Shown: positions 46,291-58,612 of the stretch, one piece after another
How positions within the stretch are numbered: position 1 is the stretch's first letter
Layout: every line of letters begins with the position of its first letter
Origin: Thuidium tamariscinum
Taxonomy: Eukaryota; Streptophyta; Bryopsida; Hypnales; Thuidiaceae
Direction of reading: 5' to 3'
Length of the DNA stretch: 64,000 nucleotides
Assembly: GCA_947034885.2 (NCBI GenBank)
Contig: OX344751.2
Location: forward strand, 46,157,082-46,221,081
Translations under genes and position numbers: made by a program
The notes under the pieces: generated by a model
The model's input: the letters and a program-made list of their open reading frames with translations, nothing else
Database searches by the model: none
Told to the model about the DNA's origin: nothing

Positions 46291-48356
46291 TTACTTGATG
46301 CATTAGTCCTCTTAATGTGATCTCCATAAATATTTGAGTTCAAAAACATGCCAGTTTAGTTCATTTTTCAACCTCTTCTAAAAAACACATGACATGTTCT
46401 TTAAGATTAAATTTTTTGGCAATAGAAGCCTATTGACATTTTTAAACAAAGCTCTGAATTATAGGTTGAAAGTATACTTTATAAAAAAAGTATTAGGAGG
46501 TTGTAGATGTCACTTGAACACACATTACCAATTCACCTTCTATGTAGTGCATCCCCTGAGTATTCAAAGCCTTTAAAAATTCATTATTTTGAAATATCAA
46601 CATTTCAAAACCATTAAATCTTCAATTTCTTGTCATTGGTCATGCAAAGAACATAGGAGCTTTAAATTGCATCTTTGTTATGGTGAATCTCTTAAATATA
46701 TGAAATTAGAATTAAATTTAAATGATGACCTTTAAGTTTGTATTAGTTTATGTATTGAAGTATATAGAACTATTTGTACATCTTTGAGCAACCTTATGTC
46801 TTTTAAGGTGGAGGTGCATGACATTCTTATAAGCAATATATCATTACATTTTTCGAGACAATATTTTTTTTTCCAATTCCAAAATATAACCATAGTCAAT
46901 ATGTGACACCAAAATTAAGAGGAATAGTTATAGCATTGTATTGCCAAAAAAACATTACTTTTGAGCCAGCATGAATAAGGCTTTGAATTTTGAAACTTTT
47001 GTAGACAAAATTCTATTATTTTGAAGCTACAACTATGTTGAGTTCTGTTTGTCATTTTGTATATTGTTTCTTAGAATTACAATGTATAGGATTTCATTCC
47101 CTTTGAATTTTGTTATTTTATCTAATGCATTATATAATAAGTTGTTCGAAGTATGTTCCATTAAATTAGACCCTCTTTTTTTGCAATACTTCAAATTTAT
47201 ATAATTTTATAAATGCAAAATGCAAAATTGCTAGATATAAAAAATTTAGAATTACAAATTAACAATTAATAATTTTTTTCACAAACTAAATTTTCTTAAG
47301 AACTACAAATGGAGTTGATTTTATAGTCTAGAAGAAAAAAAGACCTAGTTTGCAAATTTATTTTTAATGAATTAAAAAAAATTATTGTTTTTTCCTTCAA
47401 TAGTAAAAAGAATGAATCCCTCTTGAGAATCTTATGCCAAAAAAATTGTTCCTTCATTTCCAAAATGATCATTCTATTGGCCTAAATTTTCTATACCAAA
47501 ATGATTTTTTTATTGCACTTTGCAACATTGTGCAATGACCAAATTTGGCTTTTGATTGCTATCTAGGATCAATTAAACAAATTCAAGTAGTAATTTTCCC
47601 TTTGTTCATACAATCATCAATTGAAAGACAAATAAAATGATTGAAAGGATCAATTGAAGTCTGAAATGAAGTTTTGGAAAGTGAAATAGAGGTCTACACA
47701 CAGTCTTGGCCTACATTAATTGCCTACGAAATGACCACGTCACATTCAACATTTAATTGTCTACTAGTGTTCCCAGAAAATGCTCCCCAAATTCCACTAA
47801 TTAGTACTCTCAATATGCACCTTGAAAAGGGCTCTAAAACTCAAAGTTTTAAAATGTTGTTTTTAGCCTTAATCTAAAACATTTTAGTCCAATAGAAAGA
47901 CCATTTGGGAAGAAAAGGAATACAATTTTTTTTTTGAATTTCTTCATAAACTTGTTAAAACTTGAAACTTTATCCTCAAAGTATACAAAATTTAACTACA
48001 TGCCACAAAATTTCAAACATTATTTAATTTATTTCAAACCAATAATAGAATTTTTTTCAAAATTTAATGATCAATATTATTTATGTACATCTTTCACCTC
48101 AAAAGGGTCAATTTTGGATTTTGCACTCCCCTTCAAAATCCCATTTGAATGCTTTTTATTTTCATTTTTGTAACAAATGAACAAGCAGAATTGCATCATC
48201 AAAAACAAATGAAACAAATAGGCAAAGTACAAAAGTGCCAACTAAAATAAACTTGCCTATAATACATAGAATCAGTGGCTTGTCTTATTGCCATTAGAAA
48301 AAAAATTCAATTTTTTCTCCCTATACACAAACAAATGTGGTAAATGAATGAAGCAA
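46291..48356. other. AT-rich intergenic, no gene recognised
   Basis: A few open frames of 60-79 codons (46394-46576, 47674-47877, 47934-48173) have low-complexity composition and no domain. Confidence 0.35.
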
Positions 48357-48700
48357 TCAAAATTGTATCTTTTGGACAAAGTATGAAAGATATGTATATA
48401 TATATAGCTCCACAAAATCAACAAAAAGTGTTTCCATAGTTGTCATGTTACCACCTAGGGTAGACATGATATTTTCTAACATAACTACCAGTATTCTTAA
48501 TATAGTCGTGAGTGGTGATATGAAAGAATACAAAAATAACTTTTCATGACAAATTTGAATTGTAAGTGTTTTATGACAATCAATAGTGATTCCATGATTA
48601 TCTCCCAAGACATTGATTATGGTCACTAATCAACCTAATGTAGTTTTAATAATCCCATCTATTAAAAAAAGTCTATCATAATTTGATATAAGACTCTAAT
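48357..48700 (-). pseudogene. Transposon-derived fragment, inverted relative at 20110-20425
   Basis: The minus-strand frame of 89 codons (48357-48626) includes INVLGDNHGITIDCHKTL and MSTLGGNMTTMETLFVDFVE. The related sequence at 20110-20425 keeps traces of the same peptide (NALGDGYKIT) with stops. Family not recognised. Confidence 0.4.
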
Positions 48701-49580
48701 GGGTAATTCTCTAGGTCTTTGTGAGAGGTGGTGTCCTTTTCACATGCCAGCTTATGGAACGCTTGATGCTTCATCTTAAAATTCTGTTGTTGGTGTCTCG
48801 ATAGTCCGCGTTGGGCCCCACATGTTGGAGTTGAGTACCTTGTTCACTTATCACTTGGCTATCGAAGTCTTCGACAATTATTGGTTTTCTGTGCGGTGCA
48901 CTTGCCTCCTCCCTTCAGCTCCTCCTTCCAATTCCACCCTCACGTGCCTTCTGGTGTCCATTTTTCTTCTTGCATGAGCGTGTCCGTTGTAAGCTTATCT
49001 GTTCGCTTGGATTCATTGGATAACTTCCATCCAGGGAGGAAGGATGGAGCAGCCAGCCAGGGGGGCAAATTGGCAATACTGTAGTAGGCTGAGTGTTTTC
49101 CTACCTTGGATTCCATCTGGCTCTCATCACCAGGCTTCCCTGACTATCTCACTGGCTGCATCCCCTCGTGTTCTGTGACAATCCACTGTTTCAGATATAT
49201 TTGATGCGGAATCTCCTTCAATTATTGCCAGGACTTGCTCAAACATGACGTGCTTTCCCAATTCCCTGGGCCAGACGGCATGGAGGGGCTCAACTTATCT
49301 TAACGTCCGCTTATTTTAAGCTGGAGCTTACCACCAACTGCAGGCAGGCACAGGGTTATCCGGATCCAAGAATTTTTGGAACTGAGTGCTGGCTGTGGGA
49401 ACAGGAACCCACCCTACCTGGGGGAGTGGGGGTCACCTCAACGTTGCCGTGTTGGAGTAACCTTACTGGCTCTCTTCTGTTGGACACAGACCTGGCATCA
49501 ACTAACTTACGGTGGAAACACCAAAAACCATCCAAATAAGGAATTCAGCATAGTTGGAGGCAGCTTTTTCCTAAAATAAT
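48701..49580. other. GC-richer patch without a recognised gene
   Basis: Mixed composition with short plus-strand frames (48881-49084 and 49376-49579, both 67 codons) that match nothing I know. Like the islands at 15870 and 41640, it may be a gene remnant. Confidence 0.3.
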
Positions 49581-51292
49581 ACTTTTTTTAATAGTAAAGA
49601 GTGAAAATCATGGATATGAAAAATAAATAAATAAATAAATATTTTTTAGATGCTATATGTAATTTCTATGATTTTCCAAAGTCTTGGCTTCCTAGACCAT
49701 TGAAACTGTTCAATCAATGCCCCCAAATTTGAACATTGTTAAAATCAGTAGTGAGCCAATCAGGTTTTGATATGTGTCCTCAATATGTGAAAGAATTAGA
49801 GCCAAGACTAGCCAAGCGTTCGGCTAGACTATAGGGATGGTTTTAGATGAGTCAGGGGTCCAATGCAAGGTACATGTGTGGTATTGGATGTTTCTCCCTT
49901 ATGGGTTTCAACTCTCTATTTCCAAATCTTATCTATAACCCTATTCTCACAACACCCTAATGACATAGACAAACATTTGTTTGATAAAAGGGAGGGGGAA
50001 GGGGTGGTGCCTATGCAGACCCATGGTTGGCCAAAGAAGTTGTTTGGCTAGGCAAACCTAGTTGAGTCCAATATAAGTGTATATATGTATATGTGTGTGT
50101 ATATATATGTATATATATAATTTTGTTTCATTTTTCTTCTATATAGTATTTTCTAACAATAAAACAAATACCATTGTTCACCTAAGACAAAGACTCATAG
50201 TCACATTGTTCTTGTTCAATTCAATTATGCCTTTCAAGTAACTTACCATATGCAATCATTTAGTTACTTTCAATTTAATTGAAGAACAGTTTTCCAAAAT
50301 GCAACTTCTTACATCAGGTCAGGGTGAACTAGTCCCCTAGCTCAGCCATACCAAATCATTCTAGGGGTGCAAGGAACAATAGAAGCCCCGAATTTTGAGC
50401 CCAAATAATCTAACTACCTTTCTTATCTTGTTGGGGGCCTCTAATTGCAAATATGAATTTAGAATTTGCAAATTTTGTTGTGCGTAGATAATAAAAAATT
50501 TCAGCATTTTCTTAAGTAGCTGAGCAAAGCGGCCTGACATCGATCACATGCAACTCTAATGAAGGGAAGGGAAGGAAGTAGGTAAGAACATCCCTACGCC
50601 AATGCATGATATGATGCAAACTTGATATATGTCCGGGCCCGGTCATTTTAATTGCCCATGGCATGTACAATGAAGCCAAAAAAAGACCACACCCAACAAA
50701 ATTTGATGATGGCTTGGCCAAATGGAGAGTCAACTCGGTATGATTTTGCTTGGCATTATTTTCAAGATTTGAGGCACTTGGGAATAGATTAAGCTTTTGC
50801 CTTGTCAGAATCTACTACAAGGCACCTTGAAATTTGAAAAAGTTTGCTTCCCTGTGCTTGTTGGCTAAATTGGAGTGGGGTAAATTCTTTTTGGTTGGGC
50901 CAAGCTTCCTTGATTCCACAGCAAGTAGTACCTAGCCGAGCCAAGTGTGGGTATGCTCTAAAGTAGAACTCTATAAAACGGTTCATTTCAGATAGCTAAT
51001 TAGCCTTGTATTTTGATAAAGTCAAAATTTTCAATTTGAGTTTGTTTTTTCTTATGGGTAAGCACTCGAGGATAATAAGATTTCATACTAAATCTTGATT
51101 CATTAAAGTAAAAAACAAACTTTTAATGAAGATTTTGAAATTTCTAGGATCTTTCAAGGTCAAGATTCGAAGAAATCTTGCAATATTCATATTGGAATAA
51201 TCTTAAAAAAGATTCAGACTACTCATTGTGAGTTCTATCACTTTATTTTCATGCTATGCTTAGTATAAAGGTAAAGACATTTCATACAAGAT
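49581..51292. other. Intergenic with simple repeats, no gene
   Basis: An (AAAT)n run lies near 49618-49640 and a mixed TA/TG run near 50077-50120. Short frames at 49863-50051, 50512-50733 and 50789-50986 are unsupported. Confidence 0.4.
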
Positions 51293-51437
51293 TTAAGGGC
51301 AAAGCACCCATTCCCGTCCTTGTATCCAAAACCGTCCAAATGTAGCACGGGTGCACATTTTTCTTTGAAAAATGTGCACCCCTACTACATTTGGACGGTT
51401 TTGGATACATGGACGGGAATGGGTGTTTTGCCCTTAA
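51293..51437. repeat. 145-bp near-perfect hairpin bounded by TTAA
   Basis: Two arms of about 70 bp (51293-51363 and 51367-51437) pair with only a handful of mismatches around a three-base loop near 51364-51366. The tips are TTAAGGGCAAA and TTTGCCCTTAA. Shared arm words include CACCCATTCCCGTCC and GTATCCAAAACCGTCC. It may be a tiny TTAA-targeted MITE or a small-RNA precursor. Confidence 0.85.
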
Positions 51438-51693
51438 GGTCATTTTGAAAATTCTTCAAAAGACAAATATAATGTAATTGCAAGGTGGAGAGGCAAACAT
51501 TTTTTATACTTATCCTTTAGCAAGATTTCATATAAACATAGAAATATGGTGACTATTGTTAAAGTCTTTTGAACATGTAAAAAAATCTTGAAGTTCATGA
51601 TCTTTTTGTTGAATTTGCATGGCAAAAAAAATTCATGTATTGATTATATCCTACTATGTTGTAATCTAGATTTGATAGTTAAAGCAAAATCCA

Positions 51694-51720
51694 TTAACCC
51701 CTAAGGTCCCATTGTGCCCT
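51694..51720. mobile_element. One-ended TTAA-type terminus
   Basis: TTAACCCCTAAGGTCCCATT resembles the left ends of the TTAA elements. No convincing right partner was found downstream, so the element is either truncated or interrupted. Confidence 0.4.
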
Positions 51721-52860
51721 CAAGGAACAAAATTGATTTTGGTTAGGCTCAAGACTTAGTCTCAATTTTTACACTAAATTTATGAACTTTTTTTAGATTC
51801 AATTTGATAAGAACTTTGTAGATATGCAGTTTTTTTAATTGGAAGTAAATTTATAGTTTGAAAGTTATGTTTTTGTTTGTTTTTTTAATTTAGAAAGATG
51901 GAATGATTTGGATATAAATTTTGTGAGTGATTGGGAGGAAGACAAGTGCTGGCACCAACCTTGAGTATATAATAGGCAACAAATTTAGGAAGGTCTTGTA
52001 GCAAATTGGGCAACCACTCAATGGCATACTAGTGGTTGGTCAGGAGTGGAGGCTCAAACACTGTAGAAGGGTAAGTCGCTTGGCACAAGAACTCTACATA
52101 TGTGCCTCTCTTGCATAAATAAATTTGTAACATTAAATTCAATTTCAAAATTTATTGATTGATTTTACATTGTATTAAAGAATTCAAGAAAAAATTTGAA
52201 TGGCAATCTATTGAGCTGAAAGAGCATCAATACAATGTAAAGGTAAGTCATCAAAAGAATAAGAAAAAAAAAGGAAAAATTGGACCATCGCCTTAAACTC
52301 ATTGAAGACAAATTGTAAACATTGCTTGTGCAACAACATGAGGAAATTGCAAGAACTAGTCATTAAGGTAATTTGTCAAATGCTTAGACATTTGAAGATG
52401 ATATCCAATTATTGGTCACTTCCAACGATGAATTGAAATAAAAAATAGAACAACAAGTGGAGTTCATTTACTATATATTAAAGAATGTAATTTGGCAACA
52501 ACTTGAATCATCTCCATCATTTTCACTTTTCCACATGTATGAATGGCAATATAATGCTTTTATAGAGGTTCAAGATTTGGAGAAGGGTGCACCACTGCAC
52601 CGTTGACTCTTGAGTCATTTAATAGAATATGGGATGTAGCAAGAGTAACTGTTAATCACAAAAATTTATTATGTGAAATGCTAGTGCATGGAGATTTATA
52701 CTTGCTCAACTAGAAGGTATTGTTTTATCCAATGGAAGAACAATGTATCCAAAAGTGGCAATAACTACCAATTCTAAAAAATTTAAAATTTTAATTTGGA
52801 TTTAGTATACTTGGCATGTTTTCACAGGCCCAAGAATTTAAAATTTAAAAGTGTAAATTT
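51721..52860. other. AT-rich stretch with decayed plus-strand frames
   Basis: The plus strand near 52570-52740 is largely open (SFNRIWDVARVTVNHKNL) but broken. It is possibly transposon-derived and is not identified. Confidence 0.3.
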
Positions 52861-53280
52861 TTTTTGGGTGCACAATCACTATGCATCCAAAAAAAATTTT
52901 AATTTTTAAATTTTAATTTCCCTCCCCCCCCCCCCCTCTCCTCTTGTAATTTTTTGAAACCAACTGATTGACAAACATTATGGAACAAGTGATCATATAT
53001 CTATATTCGTATCTGTATTTGTATTTGGACTGTATTTAGACCGTATCCATGTAATCCATATAGTATATGTAGAGTATCTATATCTATATCTATAACTAAA
53101 TGGTTCAGATTAAATCTTACATGATCAATGGCTTGGAAATTTTTGAGAAATCAATGGTGATTACAAAGGTAATTTTTTTTTAAATCAATGGTTTGTAAAT
53201 TTTTTGAGAGGGGAGGGGGGGGGGGGCTAATTAATTGACTTGGGAAGTACACCACTTTTCGTCACATTGTCACATTGTTT
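52861..53280. repeat. Degenerate arm related to MITE family D
   Basis: It contains TATCTATATTCGTATCTGTA-type repeats flanked by C-runs and G-runs, then CTAATTAATTGACTTG and GTCACATTGTCACATTG. The same order is seen in 20776-21262. Confidence 0.45.
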
Positions 53281-53418
53281 TATCCAATTAGAGATGTTGG
53301 AGCTCGGGCTTTATTTTTATTACAAGGAGCTAGAAAAGTAGCTCCATGACCTAAGGCAAAATGATCATTGAGTGGAAGAGATAAGGAAGGTCCAAATAGC
53401 TAATTATAGGCTTGCATT

Positions 53419-53739
53419 TTGTCCAAATTGCTCATTTTAAACAAGTTATGCCATCGATGCAAAATTGAGTTGCAACATATCAACAATGCAATTTGCACAT
53501 TAAGTACGAGAGGAGATATAAGAATTCATGAATTGATGGCTAATTGTTTGGAGCAAGAAGTGGTGGCAAAGCATGGCAAATTGACAAATACTCATTATGT
53601 TTATAATTTACAATTGACATATGAGCGCTTAGAGAAGATAATTGATCAGACTTACAAAGAAGAGGTAATTATACCAGATACTAAGGAGACAAGCCAATTG
53701 ACCATGCCACCCACCAAGCCATGGTTGAATGGATTGTGA
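53419..53739 (+). CDS. Hypothetical open frame, probably repeat-derived
   Basis: 106 codons with a TTG-type start, including CHRCKIELQHINNAICTLST and a charged C-terminal half (LQLTYERLEKIIDQTYKEEV). An open frame of this length in AT-rich sequence is above background, but there is no recognised domain and no ATG in a good context. It lies between a MITE arm and a putative LTR, so an origin in a broken retrotransposon is possible. Confidence 0.25.
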   Translation: MSKLLILNKLCHRCKIELQHINNAICTLSTRGDIRIHELMANCLEQEVVAKHGKLTNTHYVYNLQLTYERLEKIIDQTYKEEVIIPDTKETSQLTMPPTKPWLNGL

Positions 53740-53740
53740 T

Positions 53741-54742
53741 TTAAGTAGTGAATAATTGAAGACTTGTTTATCATATCATATGAGTATATCGGATTGAACT
53801 AATTCTTGAAATCTCAAACTTGTGATGAATTGTGTATTGAAATAAGAAAAGCTAGAGACAATATATATTTGGTAAGGTGATTGGGTGTAGATATTCTTGT
53901 GTTGGGTTTAGTATACTACTTGTTGTATGTGGGTATGATTGGTATTATCAAAATTATTAAGTGTCCATTTGTTTGGGATTAGAGAGCCTTGGATATTTTT
54001 GAATAATGAGATGAAGACCAATTGATAAGTATTAATATTTTTCTTTAGGTATTGACTTGGGCTATGAGTAAAGAGATAAATTTTTGGACAAACAGTTATG
54101 TTATTGTATGTAGTTTAAGTCCTATGATTAGGAAAATGTTTAAAGACTTGATTGAATTAATTGTGTGCTGTATGGAGATAATTTTGATCTTACCATGACA
54201 TTGAAATTAATTGGGGCTTAGTAACAATTAGTTGTAACAAATTGATTTATGACTACGATATATTTATCACTTATTTCATTAGTGATTAGGCTAATTAATT
54301 AGTGACTGAGACAAATTGCCAAATATCAACATAACCAATAATTAAGGAATTGTTCAAAATTATAATATATGCATATATGCAAATGATACTCATCTATGCA
54401 TTATTTAGATCAGATAGTGCATGCATAAAACAAATTGTTGGTCAAATTTGACAAATTGCCAATATTTCTCCTAGGATACTAGATAGGACTGAGACAACAT
54501 TCATGCAACCATAGCATTAAATAAAGGATTGGTCATCAAATTTATGCCCTTGGAAATAAGAATGAAGCCCAAAATTCCCATTAAGTTGTTATATTCTGTG
54601 AAATTAGTTAATATATTTCCTTTTATTCTAAAGTGTATGTGACTTTAGCTACAACACGATAGACTATTTGACTATTCCCTAGATTTGAACCCCTATATTA
54701 TAGTCCTATGTTTTGGGAAAAATAGACAAAATCTAGACTACA
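53741..54742 (+). mobile_element. Probable 5' LTR region of a decayed retrotransposon
   Basis: The end is placed at CA (54741-54742), just before the primer-binding site. The LTR start is not determined; no matching 3' LTR was found in the window, so the extent is a guess. Confidence 0.35.
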
Positions 54743-54763
54743 TTTTGCGCCGTTGCCAAGGAA
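54743..54763 (+). other. tRNA-Asp-type primer-binding site
   Basis: TTTTGCGCCGTTGCCAAGGA closely resembles TGGCGCCGTTGCCGGGGA, the complement of the tRNA-Asp 3' end that primes many plant Ty3/gypsy elements. The CGCCGTTGCC core is exact. Confidence 0.6.
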
Positions 54764-54816
54764 TTTTGAATGTTAGGGGATTGATGACACATAGACTTCA
54801 TTAAGATTTTTTTTAA

Positions 54817-55439
54817 ATGGCTTATTGTCAAGGTAGTTGGAATGGCCAACCAAAAATTGTGAGTTTAGACTTTGAATATGGAAATAAAATAGAAAATCTT
54901 GAGAACTGTAATAAATTATTATCAAGTGAATTGAATAGATTAAAATTGAATTGGAATAGACTATTTCAATCATTTCAAGGAACAAAAGTTGAATTAGAAT
55001 CTTCAAAGAAAGAAAATATGCTTTAGAGGAACAATGGCAACATGAAGATTTCATCATTATGAAATTGCAAAATCAAGTTATTGATGGTATAGTCAACAAA
55101 AGTAAATCACATAAATATGAAAAAGAAAATTTGGGTTTGTCTAAAGAGATCAAAAAATTGAGTTTGACTATAGTCTTATTGAAATCTTCATTGGCTAATT
55201 TCAATAATGAAGTGGAATGCTTGAAAGGAGAGGTCAAACTTGTGCAAAGTAATTATAGAGAAGCTCTTGAATGCAAAAGCAATATTGCAAAAGAAAAATT
55301 TGAAAATTTGAAAAATTTGAAAAACATTCAATTGCAACTAGAAATTGTTCTATATTCTTTAAAAGATGTGACATATTGTGGGTTGTACTTAGAGTGGATA
55401 GTGAGGAACCATGTCAAAAACAATGAAAACCATACATGA
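54817..55439 (+). pseudogene. Broken coiled-coil protein, likely a retrotransposon gag remnant
   Basis: Two plus-strand frames (54817-55026, 69 codons; 55059-55439, 126 codons) belong to one ancestral protein of roughly 200 residues. A one-base change near 55018 puts a stop into the first frame, while the sequence between them stays open in the second. The protein starts MAYCQGSWNGQPKIV about 55 bp after the primer-binding site and is rich in Leu, Lys, Glu and Asn with heptad-like spacing (ENLENCNKLLSSELNRLKL; LGLSKEIKKLSLTIVLLKSS). Position points to gag; there is no zinc knuckle, protease or polymerase downstream. An unrelated decayed gene is the alternative. Confidence 0.45.
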
Positions 55440-56883
55440 TTTATAGAAAGGATATATGTGTCAATTTTCCATTGGTTGTAAAAATTTTACACATATTTTA
55501 AAAGAGATATAGTACCCACTTTTCTATTGAACGTAAAACTTTTACATTCAATCTACAACCCTAATTTCTTCAACAACTTTGTCTTCAATAGCATGTCTCA
55601 TTCTCCTTAGTTGTCCCTTCATGCTCCTATATTGTCTACAAATGACAAAGAAAGCATCATAAACACAAAAACAAGTGAATAAAAAGCATTAACAACAAGA
55701 ATGACGAAGACAATCAAATAATAATAATAATACAACTATCATAAAATGTCAACATTCAAAATTTCAAATATACTCTAATACTAAATTCCTTATTCAAAAC
55801 TCACAAGCACTTCATTCTATCACAATTCAATTGAAAGAATCAACATACTTACAAATGGAGATACAAATTGCCGAACCCTAAATCTTCTAATTCACCTCCA
55901 CATATGACATGCAGTGATGCAAATTGCTTAACATGACATTGTAGTGCAAAATCTTTTTTTACATGCATCAAATTGGTTTTCTACTTTCGAAAATGATATC
56001 AAAATTACTGAATTTCAAGCAAATACAAAACAATAGGCAGTTGGCTCTTCCAAAAGAATATAATACCTAACATCTTAGTGAAACACTTAATGTCCTATGT
56101 TTCATCTTTGGCCTACTTTTTGTATTTTGGTTTGCTTTGTCTCCTTCCATAAAGAGCTTAGTGCTGTTGGCTTATTGCACAATAAGAAAAAATAAAAAAT
56201 CATAGGTCTTAGCATGTTGCATTAAAAATGGCTTTCAAAAATTAAAAACTTCAAATAGTACTTGCAAATATTGCTTGTTGAAAGGATCATTGCCATGACA
56301 TTTGAACTCTCTTTAATGATTACAAAGAAGAACATATTCATCACTCAAATGTACTCTACATTAAGTAGCAAGAACAAGAATAATTAAAGCAAGAGCAATG
56401 ATCATGTACTAATAGGGAAGAAGATGTTAAAAAAAGATTTGAATAATCAAGTAATGTTAAGGAAAGAATGTGCATCCTTTAAACATTAAATCGTATATTT
56501 GTAAAACCTTTGATTAGTATCCTCCCACCAAAATCTTTTCATCGGTAAGAGGGCTCCAATGCACCGTGGATGGTAACCATCAATGGCCACAAAAATCTTT
56601 TCATACTTTGCAAGGAGGGGGGGAGAAAAGACACAGTTTGTAAACACCATAGATAATGACATATCAATGTGACACTTCAAATACTATAGTTCTATTATCT
56701 TTTAATCAAACGTCAATTACAAAAAGACAAAATATTGAGAAAAAAAGAAATGTAAAGATCTTTAAGTTGACTTGTATGAAAAGTTTGAAAAGTCTTCAAA
56801 GAAAGTGAAGGAAGTTTATGAGGATTCAATTAAGGTATAGCAAAATGATTTGTACAATATTTCTAAATTTAGAAAATACATGA
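55440..56883. other. AT-rich intergenic, nothing recognised
   Basis: Short minus-strand frame 56486-56680 (64 codons) has no domain. No retrotransposon polymerase motifs were found after the gag-like remnant. Confidence 0.35.
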
Positions 56884-57453
56884 TTAACCCTTTAGTGACC
56901 ATGGCTGATTTGGAAGGTGGGTGCAATTTCTGTACACAATTGAAAAGTCCCATTTTGTAAGCACTCTATGGATGTAATTCAAAATCAAAGTTTATGAATT
57001 GGTTCTATAGAAAAACTCCTTGTACCAAATAAAAAACGAAAGTGATTCAATGGTTCACATCCTTGTAATTAATCTTCAAAGATTGATGTGTTGCAAACAA
57101 CCTTTGGCACTGGTGCTAAATAAGGTTTGCTACAATTGGGCATAAATTTCACTAAATGCTTCAAGAATTGATCCTAAACCTTTGAACTAGTTCTTTCACA
57201 CATATGAGTAGTCATCTTTTACATTCATTATATATTTTATTGCAATATTTCACATGTGCCACTTTTTTTGCAATTCAAGTTTGGACAAGCGTAGCTAATG
57301 CATTTTTTTGAAATTGGCTTTATTAGGAGTGTACAAAGATGCTCTAATTGTATTGTTCTTAGGGTTTTCTGAAATGAGATGTTCTATGAACAATAAGAGA
57401 CAGAAAGTTCAAAAATCAACCAAAAACTATTTGAGCAGTCACTAAAGGGTTGA
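56884..57453. mobile_element. TTAA-type non-autonomous element 8
   Basis: The left end is TTAACCCTTTAGTGACCATG. The right end, reverse-complemented, is TCAACCCTTTAGTGACTGCT, so the arms match for 17 bases with one change in the TTAA. 570 bp, non-coding. TTAACCCTTT is also the tip of several animal piggyBac-derived elements. Confidence 0.75.
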
Positions 57454-57547
57454 ACAAAATAAAAATTTAGATGTAGTATTGTTGTCAAAAGAAAATGAGA
57501 GTACAACGCTTTTTTGTGCTTCATTGAAACACCAACTCCAAAAATGT

Positions 57548-57592
57548 GAATAATAAATAAATAATAAATAAATAATAAATAAATAATAAATA
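57548..57592. repeat. (AAAT/AAT)n simple repeat
   Basis: Three to four units of AATAAATAAATA in tandem. Confidence 0.85.
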
Positions 57593-57637
57593 GTTCCAAT
57601 CAATTGAACAAATAATCATTGAAAACATTTTTCAAAC

Positions 57638-57915
57638 TCAACAATGCAAAAGCCCTGAAGTGTGTTTTTTAGCAACACAAAGATTTTATGCAACTCATTA
57701 TGAATGGAGTTTTAATTTTTTTCTTTGAAATTTTCACACAACATGTATCAAAGGAGTAGCTTTAGGGCCCAATAGTTTTCATAACTTTTGACCACATGAT
57801 TAAAAAGTTATGGTGTGATATATTGTTTTCTTTGATTAGCGGGCAACTTGGGCAAGGAAAAAACTTCTTTAAGAAATTCTTTTGTAGGAAATAAAATTTG
57901 AAATTGGTTTATTAG

Positions 57916-57949
<34 letters not shown>

Positions 57950-58612
57950 GTGGAAAGCTTTGAATAATTTCATTTTGATTAATGAGTCAAAAAATTTGAG
58001 GAGTTCTAGTTTAAGGTGCTTTGCGGGTAGTTATAGAATCTCTACTCTACAAAAAAAGTTTGAAATCCTTAATTTAATTTAATTTATATATTTTTGAAAA
58101 AACATTAAAACATTGAGTGAGATTTTTTACTACAACATTACAACCATTGGGATTGAAAGCTTTCATTTTTATAAATAAACTATTCACAATTTAATATTTT
58201 GAATCATTTTCTACTTCTTTCTACTTGCTATTTTTTTCCTATATATTGTACAATTCCAAATGATTTGAAATTTTTTTCAGCATGTAGAGAACTTGCATAG
58301 AAGGATGAATTCAAAGAGTAAATATCATTTTGAACATTTTTTCATATAGATGTGCCCTTGTGAAGTGCAGCTGCGTAGATTTTTACAAGGATAAGAATTT
58401 TTTTTTGTCAATTCAAATGCTAATATCTTGCAATCTACACAGTGAAAATTTCTGAAATTTTTTCTACAACTTTTCAACTACTACCTTATTACAAGACACT
58501 ATAGGTACATGTATAAAAAATGTTTTTTTCCTAAAATTTTGCACTTTGTGTTAGAAATTGCAATTTTGAAGCATTTTTGTTAAAAACATAGTCAAAAACT
58601 CTGAGGGGCTAA
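57638..58612. mobile_element. TTAA-type non-autonomous element 9
   Basis: Collinear with 21380-22331 and of similar length, with a degenerate left end (AAAGCCCTGAA retained) and a right end that reads TTAGCCCCTCAGAG when reverse-complemented. It includes a short TA run near 57920-57948. Confidence 0.65.

Noticed and set aside
51694..54785. A 3.1 kb TTAA element ending at the GTTAGGGGATTGA near 54772
   Set aside because: The right end is weak and falls between the primer site and gag-like frame of the retrotransposon remnant; likely chance.
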